Position numbers and translations under genes: made by a program | Shown here: positions 1 to 9,299 of the stretch, piece by piece | How the letters are laid out: every line of letters begins with the position of its first letter | Position numbering within the stretch: position 1 is the first letter of the stretch | The notes under the pieces: generated by a model | The model's database searches: none | The model's input: only the letters and a program-made list of their open reading frames with translations | Told to the model about the DNA's origin: nothing | Assembly (NCBI RefSeq): GCF_051622035.1 | Contig: NC_135361.1 | Span: 24,545,205-24,609,204 of the forward strand | Direction of reading: 5' to 3' | From: Arctopsyche grandis | Taxonomy: Eukaryota > Arthropoda > Insecta > Trichoptera > Hydropsychidae | DNA length: 64,000 nucleotides

Positions 1-74
1 GTGTATGTATATGTACATATGTGTGTATGGTTATAACACCCATCTCGTGTAATGGAATGCACATGAATCCGTGA

Positions 75-353
75 AGGTCACGTGTGTGAAATGGAGCCGG
101 TGGCTGCGCGCGGTGAGATGGCGAATGGTGAGCGGCGGCCATCCGCGCCGCGCCGGTTATCGCCGGTAATTAATCGACGACCGGCTTCTGAACTACGCGG
201 ACTCGTAGCTTCTCGCCGAATTCGGGCCCCTGTTGTCGTCTCTGTCGCTCTCGCGCGTGCTTCGCGTCAGGGCGTCTCGCTCGCGCAATCACCTGCCGAT
301 CTTCCGCGTGCGCGAGCGCGCGCGCGCGTAATTATTACTATCGGAATATTCCG
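75..353. promoter_or_regulatory. CpG-rich islet with transcription-factor-like motifs
   Basis: This block is strongly GC- and CpG-rich compared with the AT-rich DNA around it. It opens with AGGTCA (75-80), a nuclear-receptor half-site, which overlaps an E-box CACGTG (79-84). A homeodomain-type TAATTAAT lies at 167-174, an alternating CG run at about 316-328 and a 12-bp palindrome CGGAATATTCCG at 342-353. A GT run follows at 369-390. One frame is open for 123 codons, but it is rich in R, A, S and P as any GC-rich DNA would be, and it resembles no family I know. I read the block as a possible regulatory element. The function is inferred only from composition and motifs. Confidence 0.3.
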
Positions 354-481
354 AATTTGTCTCGCGTCGTGTGTGTGTGTGTGTGTGTATGTATATTTGC
401 TTCTATCGGGGATGCAGATTCGTTTAAAAAAAAGCACGACTCAATTTTATTAGGAAAAGGAGTAAGGCAAGGAGGCACCGT

Positions 482-1214
482 GGTAAAGGTCGGAATTCTC
501 GACAGGGTGGACCAGAGAAATGTTATATTAATAGAAGTGGGTTTAAGCGTCATATTGTTGTCAAGTGACGATTGTCCACAGACAACCTTAAATAATTTTA
601 ACATGAGTCGTATTTGATGCTTGGTGCTCGACGTATGTCCGATAAAAACTTATCTGTTTGTTTATAGTACTCGCAAGATGGGCAAGCATCGGTAAAAATT
701 CCACAATGCATTCAAAAACACACAATAAGCAACATGGGATATATTTTTATAAGTAAATTGATCCGATTGTATTCTGTGCGTTGTAGCGTATTTATAGAGA
801 TGTACCGCGTAATATTGATAACAATTATTTATTCGTAAGGGCCCTTCTATTATTATTACATTTCTTTGGGGCGGACCCTCTAGGCTCGGAAGCGAGGCTC
901 GGTCGACCCGCTCCTTTCTGTCATTGGTTGCTCTTTGCGAGTACTATAATTTGTATTGAACCACAAACGAATGTCTATATCTATTCCATTCACAATATGT
1001 GAAATATTTCCGTACGCTGCCCAAACATCCGAAATTATATGCGAACCAGGCAGTATATGTCGGAGTATTTCATCAGGGAAAAATTGCAGTTAATTCAGGG
1101 CACGGCAATACTAAAGTACTCGCAAAGAGCAACCAATGACAGGAAGGAGCGGGTCGACCGAGCCTCGCTTCAGAGCCTAGAGGGTCCACCCTGTCAAGAA
1201 TTCCGACTTTTACC
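482..1214. mobile_element. Non-autonomous DNA transposon A (8-bp TSD, 100-bp TIRs)
   Basis: The element is flanked by a perfect 8-bp direct repeat GGCACCGT (474-481 and 1215-1222). Its terminal inverted repeats are 100 bp long: the right arm is 1115-1214, and the left arm is 482-512 plus 877-945, split by a later insertion. The outer 32 bp of the two ends differ at only two positions. The termini begin GGTAAAAGTCGG. The 169-bp core (946-1114) has no coding potential. An 8-bp duplication occurs in the hAT, P and Merlin superfamilies, but the first bases are not the CA usual for hAT, so I leave the superfamily open. Partial relatives lie at 7083-7317 and 8216-8268. Confidence 0.9.
513..868. mobile_element. 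hAT-type MITE B inside transposon A
   Basis: This 356-bp insertion splits the left inverted repeat of transposon A. It is bounded by GGGTGGAC (505-512) and GGGCGGAC (869-876), an 8-bp target duplication with one transition. The ends are inverted repeats of 25 bp with 22 matches and no gaps (513-537 against 844-868). They start with CA and end with TG, as expected for hAT. There is no transposase, so it must have been moved in trans. Since it sits in A, it is younger than A. Confidence 0.87.
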
Positions 1215-1243
1215 GGCACCGTCTCTCCTAAACTACATATTTA

Positions 1244-1573
1244 GCCAGCAGCATAGCTCGGTCGTTAAGCTTCTGCCTAACACCGAGAGGCGCCGGGTTT
1301 GATCCCATGAGCTGTAGTGCTGCTGGTCAGATCTGGATATTTGTGACTCCAGATCGATCGTTTGGAGCAATCAATTGTCTCTGATTTCATTGTTGAAATG
1401 GTTCCCAATTAAAAATTGGCTAAAAATCCTTCCTACCTACAATGTCATAACTATTTGAGTATGATTCATAAATGTCTCGTTAATTTGCGAGTGTTTGTAA
1501 TTGGTCAGGAAGGCGCATTGGGGTTTACCTGTAAGGCCTTCCTGGTATAAAAAATGTAATAAAAATAAAGTAA
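1244..1573 (+). mobile_element. tRNA-derived SINE, copy S1 (full length)
   Basis: The 5' head has a pol III A-box-like TAGCTCGGTCG near 1255 and a B-box-like GGGTTTGATCC near 1295, followed by a family-specific body and a 3' tail of AATAAAAATAAA type. The copy is bounded by the 7-bp direct repeat ATATTTA (1237-1243 and 1574-1580). The tail carries the motif GGCGCATT (1512-1519) and a following CCTGTAA that recur in copy S4 and in a LINE 3' end at 45916. It is inserted in the RTE fossil. Other copies are at 4638-4898, 16433-16615 and 56666-57090. Confidence 0.86.
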
Positions 1574-1683
1574 ATATTTAATGCGGTGCTTGAGGGCGTT
1601 TTCGGGAACCTGAAATGGGACACAGCAGAAGTAAGCATCAACGGTCGCTTCTTGAGTTGTCTTCGGTTCGCAGACGATTTAGG

Positions 1684-4044
1684 GCGAAATCACATATCGG
1701 TGAATGTGGCACTTTATTTTTTTTAGATACTTTCAAACATGCGAAAAAAATGTTGCGTGCCACGCACAGATCTCTGGGACGAGTAGCGCGCGTCGTCCCA
1801 AAATGATCCTCTGGACCTTTTTCGGTCAGATTGTATGATTGTATTTATCCTTGCTTGACAACGGTGTATACTTGAGTCAATTTTCCGTTTCTACTTATTA
1901 TCTACGTTATATATAAAACTTGGTGAACACCCGTCAACCGGAAGTGGCAGATTATTTGTTATGGAAGTTGATCTTTCTCAAAATGTAGTTTGATCGATGT
2001 GTTGAATTTGAAGCTTCTGCTATGGGTTGGAAGTTTGAATATTTGGGATGTTGATCTTTAGGAGCTCGTTATGTGAGCCCTGAAGAAATTTTCATGAGTT
2101 TTTAGAACAATTTTTAATTATTTTTGTTTTCCAGTACTTATGGCGTTGATAAAAGTCATTTGGTTTGATTTTTTTTTTAATTCGACAACCCTTCGATTTT
2201 ATTGGAATTTAAATTTTCGGCGCCTGAATGCGGTAGAGCTTTGCGTCATCATTTACTTTTCCAACCTATGTATTCCTGCGAAAACGTCTGCTTTCAATAA
2301 CTCGTCTCTTGTAAAGGCTATCCGGTTCCTTAGTGTGATTGATGGGCATTTGGGCCTGTTCAATTGTTAATGAGCTGATTAGTTTCTTCAGACTCAACAT
2401 GAGACTATTTGAATGAGATGAATGATCGAAATTTTTATTGTTTTTATTTTGTTATTTTCTTTCTTTTGTTTTGTAAAACTGGTCATTTTATTGATATTAT
2501 TATTATAAATAATAAATAAATAAATTTCTCAACTCTAAAAGTACGGAAATTACTCAACCGAAAATTTAATACATATACAATTATAAAAGCTTTGATCCAA
2601 GAAGAATATATAAATTGATTCGTTGAAAATTATTTGTGTGAATTATAAAAAGTGTTTTCATAAATGAAGACGATGTCTAAATCGAATTTACAATGTTTCA
2701 AATTGAAAGGTTGAGTTGCTATGACTCGGGCGTGTATTTAATGAGTATTACAGATGACTGGATGTCGACATGAGTGTTTTAGTCACTGTCTACCAAGAAC
2801 ATAGTTGGGATTTCCGATGGGAAGTCTTCTTATAAGACGTCTACATAGATATTAGAGGAAGAAGATTCATCGGCTGGTAGATGTACAAGTGGTAGAATGA
2901 AGTGGAAATCTCCGTAAACGGTCTTCAGGCTTGATTTAGACTGAAACAGAACGAAAGTAAGATTGATAACATTAGTAACAGTTTGATTTTTTTGAATCAT
3001 ATATAAGATTTTTTTAACATAAATACGTAAAGATAGTTTGACTTACATACTAGAGCTTTAGAGGCTTGACTACATTGTCATGATTGAAAGGTCAGTTTTA
3101 AAAGTTAATGGCGATACGATTGAAATCTTCAATTACAAATTTTAAATGGTTTAATTATGGACGGATATTTGATAGTAAATACATATAACCACGTGACACT
3201 TTCACATTGTTTGATTTATTCGTTCGCGTGGTCATAAGAGATTATATCGATCTGTGATGGGTGAATAAATCTTCGACGAAATTTGACTCGTGACATTTCG
3301 CAGTCGATTTTCTACGTAGTCAGCCGAACGAAAATATTGTGTCACTTGAATAAATTCAATATGTTGAAAAAAATGTATAGTAATTTAACATTTTGCCATT
3401 ATAAATCGGATGGTTTCGGCGATAAATCAACGCGAAGATGTGGTCGGCCGTTAGGAATACATATAAATACCGAACAACACGAAAATTAGCGTCAATTGTC
3501 GACGACGCGTTTGGCGCCATGTGGATTTATTTTGTGTTTTTGTTTTGGATCGCTCGGTAATGTCACATTATTGAAATTATGTTTGAAAAGTATGCGGACG
3601 CGTCTAGCTAGTTTTTAATTCGAAAATCGAAAAAAAAAAACATTGCAATCGATAGGTTGATGTTGAAAAGTCTTTCAACTCGAGACTTTTACAAAATTTC
3701 TTTTTATGCGTGTAATACGCGTGGATTTCAATACGTTTGATGATTTTATTACTTCGATTCAATTTTTTCATGTGATACTTTTGTTGCAGTATGTTTGCGG
3801 CACCATGGATGTGAAAGAGATTGCTATGGACAGGACACTCTCATCGGGAATGTGTGAGTTTGAAACCAAATTAACTAAAGATATCTGAATCAGATTATGA
3901 AATATGTAGTTATAAAATAAACACAGACCTACTTAAAATTATATAAAATAAACACAGACATACTTATAATGTAAATTAGTAAGCCAGTGCTAATTTAAAT
4001 TTTCACCAAACATTTTTTCAAAACAAATACTATATACGTATATA
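1684..4044. other. AT-rich non-coding DNA
   Basis: No convincing gene, RNA or element is visible. Open frames here (for example 2140-2370, 3283-3489 and 3706-3888) are short, AT-driven and unlike any family I know. The stretch contains T-rich runs and scattered homeodomain-like TAAT cores, with no clustering that I can defend. Confidence 0.5.
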
Positions 4045-4560
4045 TGTCACAGTGAAATTATATTTCAAGTGAAAATATATTTTCACTGACGTTTCAGTAA
4101 AATCATAACCAGTTTCAGGGTTGATTTTATTCATTTAAGATTAGTTTTTAGGGTTGGTATTATTTAACCACTTAATCACCACGGGTTTGTAGAAACCGAT
4201 TCGATTAATTTATTATGTGTTTAGTGCCAACCCTTAACCCTACCCCTTGAATACATCACAAACTAACGAAAAATATAGACTTTTTTCAATTTAATTAGTA
4301 GCACAGGATATTTTTAGATGTCACTCTGAAGAAACCAAAATTAATTTCGAGGCATAGCGTTAAATACGAAGGAGCGTGCACTGGTGCGCTTATGGCGATG
4401 AAGTTGTTAAGGGTTAGGATAGGTTAGGTTAAGTAAGAGATGGCCCTATTAATTTAAGATTGGGTTGTTAGGGTTAAATTTAAACAGTTAAACGTTATAA
4501 ATTCATTGTTTGATACCTTTTCACTGCTTGAATTGGTGAAAATATGCTTTCACTGTAACA
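4045..4560. mobile_element. Non-autonomous TIR element E (TA-flanked)
   Basis: The ends form an inverted repeat. The left side (4042-4065) and the complement of the right side (4540-4563) match at 21 of 24 positions around ATATGTCACAGTGAAA. If the element starts at TGTCACAG and ends at CTGTAACA it is 516 bp long and flanked by TA dinucleotides, as for Tc1/mariner-type insertion, although TA is uninformative in such AT-rich sequence. The interior has several AGGGTTA/TTAACCC motifs and no coding region. The right end resembles the right ends of repeat D at 30536 and 60049. Confidence 0.68.
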
Positions 4561-4637
4561 TATTATATATATGTAAATTCGCGATACATATACATATTTT
4601 ATAGATAATACATTTTTTAAATCATTCAATTATTCAA

Positions 4638-4898
4638 ATAGTGGTGACATAGAGGGTAGGATGGTTTGTTTTTTTTTGCCAATTTGATGGAGCAACCACT
4701 TCAACAATGAAATCATATAAATTTGCAACCTCTGATAGGAAACGATCGACTTGGAGTCAAATATCCAAGTCTGACCAGCAGCATTTAAGATTATACTCAG
4801 AATAAATTATTTTCAATCGAGGTCAGTTGCCGGGATCGAACCCGGTGACCTCTCGGTGCTATAGTATCGCAACGCAACCACCGAGCCACGTTGCTGGC
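4638..4898 (-). mobile_element. tRNA-derived SINE, copy S2
   Basis: Read on the minus strand, the head at 4898 runs into TGGCTCGGTGG (A box) and then GGTTCGATCCC (B box), followed by the same body as S1, including the segment around the GATCGAT motif. The copy stops near 4638 and lacks the final tail third seen in S1 and S4. The pol III boxes are the best preserved of the four copies. It is not a functional tRNA gene, because the body continues about 180 bp past the tRNA-like part. Confidence 0.82.
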
Positions 4899-5680
4899 TA
4901 ATATGAAATATACATATTTATATGAAAAACTTTAGTACTAACCGGTCAACATTCGTGGGTCACTTGAAATTGTCAAACGAACCACTTGATGACCCGCGGG
5001 TCATACGTTGCCCAAGCCTGGTGCATATAGTACAGTACAGGGTTGTCAGACGTCCCTATTTGAGCGGCACTGTCCCGAGTTCAACAGACAAATTCCGAGT
5101 CCCGCAATTGCCTCTGAAAATTCCGACTTCACTGAATTTTTATACCTATACATATGTCTAAAAATGTACGTATGTATAGTTATAGAGGCTCGCTTAATCT
5201 TTTATGAATAATATTTGAGACTGTCGGCGTCAGCTGAAAGTGTTCGAATCAGCTGAATCCAAGTGAATCTGAAATTATTTAATACAAATTAATATATTTA
5301 CTTATACAAGTCTAATTAGTGCAGCCTGGAGAAAGGAGAGAAACAGTGTAAACAATTATTAAAAACCGTAGAAGCTGAATTCATGATCAGACAACATTTT
5401 GATTATAAATGTAATGATTTTAGAAAATTTTTATCGAGCGATAAAGGCGAACATATTTTGAAACATGCTAAAAGCTCGAAAAGCACATTTAATAAAACTG
5501 TTATGGTTGCATATTTTTTTCATTTAAATCAAAATTTAATTCCTGTGATTGATTGTATTTTAATAACTGCGATTTCTGCGGATTATTATTTTTCATATGT
5601 TCTCTTCTATGTATGTACATATACATACATATGTATGTATATACATACTTATTTATATATATATATATATATATTATAAT
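4899..5680. other. Non-coding DNA ending in a TATG/AT microsatellite
   Basis: I see no gene here. Overlapping short open frames at 4922-5211 and 5383-5679 have no family character, and the second runs into the repeat. About 5605-5676 is a mixed TATG/ACAT and AT microsatellite. Confidence 0.5.
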
Positions 5681-5760
5681 TTAACCCTTTTAATGCTGAC
5701 CAACGCTGATCGGCGTTTTGCCAAAAAGTCCATGGGCCTGAAATATGCCGATAAGCGTTG
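5681..5760. mobile_element. piggyBac-like MITE end with hairpin
   Basis: TTAA (5681-5684) is followed by CCCTTTTAATGC, the usual look of a piggyBac-type terminus at its TTAA target. An imperfect inverted repeat (5702-5716 against 5745-5759) with cores ATCGGC and GCCGAT lies just inside. I cannot see the opposite end, so the element is either truncated or decayed. A similar TTAACCCTCCC start is at 60824. Confidence 0.4.
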
Positions 5761-5912
5761 TTTTTTGAGTATGTAAAAAATAAACAAGAATACTACTCGC
5801 TAAGCCTTGAAAAATAAATGCATTGGACATGGGTCGTGTAATCCGTGTCAATGTTTATAATAACCTTAGTATAATTTCCCGATGGAAATCCCTAACTGCT
5901 GAATATTTTAAA

Positions 5913-6146
5913 CTGGTTGTTTTACCCGGCTTCGCTTATTATTTGTAATATAAACAGCTTAAACATGGCGAATTTAATAGTAACTATTCATTTGTTTTTT
6001 ATTAAATTTATTTGAATCGAAAAAAATATAATATTCAACCAATTGAATTGTCGTCATAGAAACTTTGTATTGTTTACGAAGTTTCCAATCAAAAATACTT
6101 ACATACTTACATACATACAAAGTATCCTTCGAAATTATATATTAGA
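5913..6146 (-). mobile_element. Non-autonomous Helitron, copy H1
   Basis: On the minus strand the element starts with TCTAATATATAATTTCGAAG and ends with a GC-rich AAGCCGGGT segment followed by a few bases and a mutated CTAG (CCAG). The layout matches Helitrons: 5' TC, 3' CTRR, a short hairpin-prone motif near the 3' end and no target duplication. It is close in length and sequence to H5 (43737-43971). No Rep or helicase gene is present. Confidence 0.82.
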
Positions 6147-6259
6147 TTATGGCTTGGCATTTAGATTGTGAGCATTACACTTTTACAACAATGAAGAAGA
6201 TGGAACTACATAGTTTTGCAAAAATATATTTATTAATAGACTTTTTTGTTTATTTTATA

Positions 6260-6446
6260 CTAGTGTTTTTACCCGGCTTCGCTCGGTGTTTGTAATATAA
6301 ACCGCTTAAACATGGCTAATCTAATAATATTTTTTAGACGGTTTATTAAATTTATTTGAATAGTTTTATTTTATTTAAATTTATTTGATTATTCATTTGT
6401 TTTTTTATTAAATTTAACGTCACGGATTCTACGAACCAAAACTTTT
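6260..6446 (-). mobile_element. Non-autonomous Helitron, copy H2 (5' truncated)
   Basis: The 3' end is intact: CTAG at 6260-6263 preceded by A, then the ACCCGGCTTCGCTCGG motif. Family sequence continues to about 6446, where the copy breaks off inside the ACGAACCAAAACTT segment and a LINE 3' tail begins. The terminal TCTAATATATAA is missing. Confidence 0.74.
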
Positions 6447-6995
6447 ATTTATTTATTGAAAAATCAACAGGCAACAGATGTAGAAATTCATAAAAATAAA
6501 GAATAAATATAACAAAATAACATCTGAACACAATTATAGATTTTTACAAAATATACATACTAGTACATAGTATAGACAAACAAATGAAAATGAAAAGAAT
6601 AAAAACTAAAATATGACTAAATAGGACAATGCATTATTAAACATAAAGTGATATAATATAATTGGATAAACATAAAGTGATAAAATAAAATTAAATAAAG
6701 AATAAATAAAAGAAATATAAATGGATTAATCAATCCAAGACTCTCCAGGTTGCAGTCCTGAAATGATTGATGTCCCAGGTACTTGACTTCTCTAACGGTA
6801 TCAAGATTACGTCCATCTAAAATAATGTTGGGGTCGAAATGAGGACCTCGACCGTATCGGAAAATCATACCATTTACCTGTTTTATACCGCATATTATGT
6901 TCAGCAGCATTACGCGAGCAAACTTCCAGGAGCCGATTTAGAGCTGACGGAGTAGGCGCCAAGATCACCATGTCATCCGCATAGCTGATAGTGAA
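6443..6995 (-). pseudogene. LINE reverse-transcriptase remnant with 3' tail
   Basis: On the minus strand about 6995-6735 encodes SYADDMVILAPTPSALNRLL and then, after a frameshift, CGIKQVNGMIFRYGRG, ...PNIILDGRNL and EVKYLGH. YADD is the catalytic core of reverse transcriptases. The spacing to the downstream GMIF and YLGH motifs is as in non-LTR elements, and it is a different clade from the RTE at 20269. The 3' part (about 6735-6443) is AT-rich and ends on the minus strand in AATAAATAAA repeats, as in a LINE 3' UTR. The upstream part of the protein is missing. This is a dead fragment. Confidence 0.8.
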
Positions 6996-7082
6996 ATACA
7001 TACGCAAAATGTGGAAAATATGTGAAAAGAAAGATGAGGCGTCAATTTGGCAAAACGCGTGCCCGTTTTGATTCATATTTAG

Positions 7083-7317
7083 ATGAATTTGTATTGAACC
7101 ACAAACGAATGCGTGTATATTCCATTCGCAATATGTGGAATATTTCCGAAATTATATGCGAACCAGGCAATATATGTCGGAGTATTTCATCAGGAAAAAG
7201 TCGAGTTGATTCAGGGTACGGCAATACTAGAGTACTCGCATAGAGCAACCAATGACAGGAAGGAGCGAGTCGACCGAGCCTAGAGGGTCCGCCCTGTCGA
7301 GAACTCCAACTTTTACT
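7083..7317 (+). mobile_element. Transposon A, copy A2 (left end lost)
   Basis: This segment repeats the core of transposon A (from the TTGTATTGAACCACAAACGA segment on) and its full right inverted repeat, including the AGTACTCGC and AACTTTTAC parts. The left inverted repeat is absent, replaced by unrelated sequence near 7030-7080. A short internal similarity (about 7003-7026 and 7123-7146, core CGCAAxATGTGGAA) suggests local duplication. The right end is followed by a few codons of LINE-like sequence (7318-7343). Confidence 0.77.
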
Positions 7318-7343
7318 GATTTCATCCCAAACATTATTTTAGA
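7318..7343 (+). pseudogene. Tiny LINE RT fragment beside transposon A2
   Basis: The bases just after A2 encode DFIPNIILD on the plus strand. This matches HFDPNIILDG in the LINE remnant encoded on the minus strand at 6843-6815. With 8269-8305, it appears to be one side of a LINE copy into which transposon A once jumped. Confidence 0.5.
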
Positions 7344-7344
7344 T

Positions 7345-7720
7345 CAGTGGTTCTTAACCTTTTCAGTGAGCCGCACCTTTTTGAATATGAAAATATGTTC
7401 CCGCACCCCCTTAAAAAATCAGTTGTGGAATCTTTAATTTAGAAAAATACATTTATTGCAAGCATTTTTTTCTTAGCGCACAGATATGCCACTTGACAGA
7501 ACACTTCTAACAAGGGCTTTTGAATTGTTGCACCACATAATTTTGTGATTGTACCACTGGCATCAAATCGAGCCTTCTTTTACTTCGAGATGTTCAGACT
7601 ATGATCTGCACCTTCACCACCATGCACATTATCAAAATGCTCTAACAACTTTGATGGTTTAAGATTGGAGTTTGAAAACATCTTGGAACATAAGATGCAA
7701 TGAGGTCGTTGTGTACCATA
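7345..7720 (-). pseudogene. hAT transposase remnant with BED-like zinc finger
   Basis: On the plus strand the segment starts with CAGTGGTTCTTAACCTTTT, a typical hAT terminus. Reading the minus strand from 7713 down to about 7440 gives a BED-type finger (QRPHCILCSKMF, then KPSKLLEHFDNVHGG) with its C-x2-C and H-x4-H pairs. One stop codon and ARFDASGTITKLCG follow, then VAYLCAKKK. This is the N-terminal organisation of ZBED5/GTF2IRD2-like hAT transposases. The N-terminal part lies directly beside the opposite end of the element, so the catalytic core and C-terminus have been deleted. It is non-functional. Confidence 0.76.
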
Positions 7721-7721
7721 T

Positions 7722-8214
7722 ATGTATTTTATTTATTTAAATAGGCACACATACAGTTGTATAGTAAGACGAAAAATAATAATAAACACAAATAAAAATA
7801 TAATATTCCATTTACAGTGAGCACCACATGGTGATATAAAAAAGTAAAATTACAAAAACTTCAAGATTTAAAAAAAAGAAAAGAAACAGATAAAGTAAAA
7901 AAGAAAAAAAAAGACAATGAAGGTGAAGAAGCAAATCAACCACATATTATTTTCTTCACCTTTGTCCTAAAAATACTAAAAGAGTCACTAAAGAGGTCAG
8001 GACAATCATCTAAGCTATCGTAAATACGGCATATACGAACGATTGCACTATTGAAATAAGTATTGCTTTGACAAATTAGTGGATAAAAAAGATTTGTGCA
8101 TCTGGTGAATCGGGCATTAACGTTAAAGTTAATCACACTTAAAACATACTTCTGTTGTACAAGTGAATCCGTAACCAACATTATCGTCTTTCCACTTGCG
8201 TTTTTTTTTGACAT
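7722..8214 (-). pseudogene. LINE C-terminal remnant and 3' UTR
   Basis: A 92-codon open frame on the minus strand (8214-7936) contains FTRCTNLFYPLICQSNTYF, then SAIVRICRIYDSL and later DLFSDSFSIFRTKV. This matches the end of non-LTR reverse-transcriptase proteins, where a short block of the form R-T-N-x-F, P-x-x-R-x-x-x-x-Y-N and F-R-x-x-V closes the ORF. About 200 bases of AT-rich sequence follow on that strand and end in AAATAAATAAAATAC near 7725, like a LINE 3' tail. The RT core is not present. Confidence 0.66.
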
Positions 8215-8215
8215 G

Positions 8216-8305
8216 TTGACCGAGCCTCGCTTCCGAGCTTAGAGGGTCCACCCTGCCGAGAATTCCACGAAATCAGAACCTCGACCGTATCGGAAAATTA
8301 TATGG
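8216..8305. mobile_element. Transposon A end (A3) joined to a LINE fragment
   Basis: 8216-8268 repeats the outer ~50 bp of transposon A, with the last bases lost. The flank starts with GAAATCAG (8269-8276) and continues to 8305 as a minus-strand piece of the same LINE (FPIRSRF in one frame, matching the FRYGRG-coding segment at 6840-6870). GAAATCAG is the complement of CTGATTTC at 7316-7323 beside A2, as expected for the two sides of one 8-bp target duplication. Confidence 0.6.
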
Positions 8306-8364
8306 GATAAATAAAAATGTGACACCTATGTATGTATGTATGTGTGAAGCTTGAAAAAAAGTTA

Positions 8365-8745
8365 GCGATCCGATGCGAGTGCAGGTGAGGCGTGTGTGGC
8401 GAGCGGCGCGGCGTGTGCGCGCACGCACGCATTTTCCTCCGGCGCCGCTTTTCCGGGGGAAAGCTCTCGGGCGGGCACTTCCGGCGCATGCGCACGGCAC
8501 TCGGCGGCAGAGTCGAGTCGAGTCGAGTCTCGGGTGTCTCGGAGTCACCGGTCGGGTATACATATAGTCGGAGTCAGTGTGTGGCGGTGTGCCGCGCGGG
8601 GAGCACGTGCCGCGTGCTCCGCCACCCCGCCACTATCACGGACACTTTCAGTGCCGACACGCCACGGACACTCAACTGACACTGCGCGCGCGGACGCAAC
8701 AAGCGCCGGTCGTCTCTCACCTCACCTCACCTCACCCACCGTACA
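8365..8745 (+). promoter_or_regulatory. CpG-rich promoter-like region with NRF-1/ewg palindrome
   Basis: This is the most promoter-like block of the window: GC- and CpG-rich for nearly 400 bp, bounded by AT-rich DNA. It holds a perfect GCGCATGCGC palindrome (8484-8493), the binding site of the NRF-1/erect wing family, which is common in metazoan promoters. Other motifs are a GTCGA run (about 8511-8528), a TATACATATA segment (8557-8566), an initiator-like TCAGT (8574-8578) and an inverted repeat GGAGCACG/CGTGCTCC (8600-8607 and 8613-8620) around an E-box CACGTG (8604-8609). A four-fold CTCAC repeat lies at about 8717-8737. Three frames are open here, but their products are low-complexity. No splice donor or coding exon can be assigned, so direction and target gene are open; the exon at 44857 (+) is the nearest candidate. 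Confidence 0.5.
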
Positions 8746-8763
8746 CACATCTTATGTATATAC

Positions 8764-8765
<2 letters not shown>

Positions 8766-8804
<39 letters not shown>
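8766..8804. repeat. (AT)n microsatellite
   Basis: An uninterrupted AT dinucleotide run just downstream of the promoter-like block. Confidence 0.97.
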
Positions 8805-8807
<3 letters not shown>

Positions 8808-9299
8808 CAAATCGTCTTGCCAACCCTTCGCGAATCTCTCAATTCGATATTAATAATAATATAATGTGTACATGTGTACATTACGTTTGTTTTTAATTTT
8901 TATCTAATAATATTATGATATCATTTTTGGTTTTGAAAAAAGTCGATGCTTTGTTTGGTGTGTGCAGTTTCGATTTGTGTATGCGTTATAATGTGTATGT
9001 AGTACATATATGAAATTACAACAATTATCGCGCGCTCCGAGTTATGATTTCTTTTGGTGTCAGATTTATGAATGAAGTTTTAATGCATTTTTTAAATTGG
9101 CTTTGAAATTTTATTTTCGTAATAAACTTCGACTCTTTGGCGTGTGAATTTAATTAGATTTTTAAAAATTTTGAGTGTATTGTTTGCCGTTTGTTTAATA
9201 AAACTTTATGTATGTATGTATGTATAATACTTTCAAAGTGTTGTGTTGAGTTATGTCTTGATAATCTTATACATTTATTGTTTTAGCTTTAATTCTATG

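Larger units (their letters stand above)
411..1683 (+). pseudogene. RTE LINE fossil, interrupted by three insertions
   Basis: Three short blocks (about 411-481, 1223-1236 and 1581-1683) read as one stretch of the reverse-transcriptase gene once the insertions between them are set aside. They match about 22283-22469 of the intact RTE in this window. The first encodes the GKGVRQG motif. The last encodes NAVLEGVF, then NGRF, then LRFADD, which contains the catalytic aspartates. The frame is degenerate and no full ORF remains; homology stops just after the FADD codons. The interruptions are a DNA transposon (482-1214, itself holding a hAT MITE) and a SINE (1244-1573). This is an old, dead copy whose insertions give a relative order of events. 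Confidence 0.82.

Noticed and set aside
82..453. 123-codon open frame at the window start
   Set aside because: It arises from CpG-rich DNA and runs into a GT microsatellite. The amino acids are those expected from composition, with no family match.
4380..4500. Telomere-like TTAGG/TTAGGTTA motifs
   Set aside because: There are only a few irregular AGGTTAGG words inside a TIR element, with no array. The same applies near 52250.
4820..4898. A tRNA gene on the minus strand
   Set aside because: A and B boxes are present, but the sequence continues into a repeated body found in other copies, so it is a SINE head.
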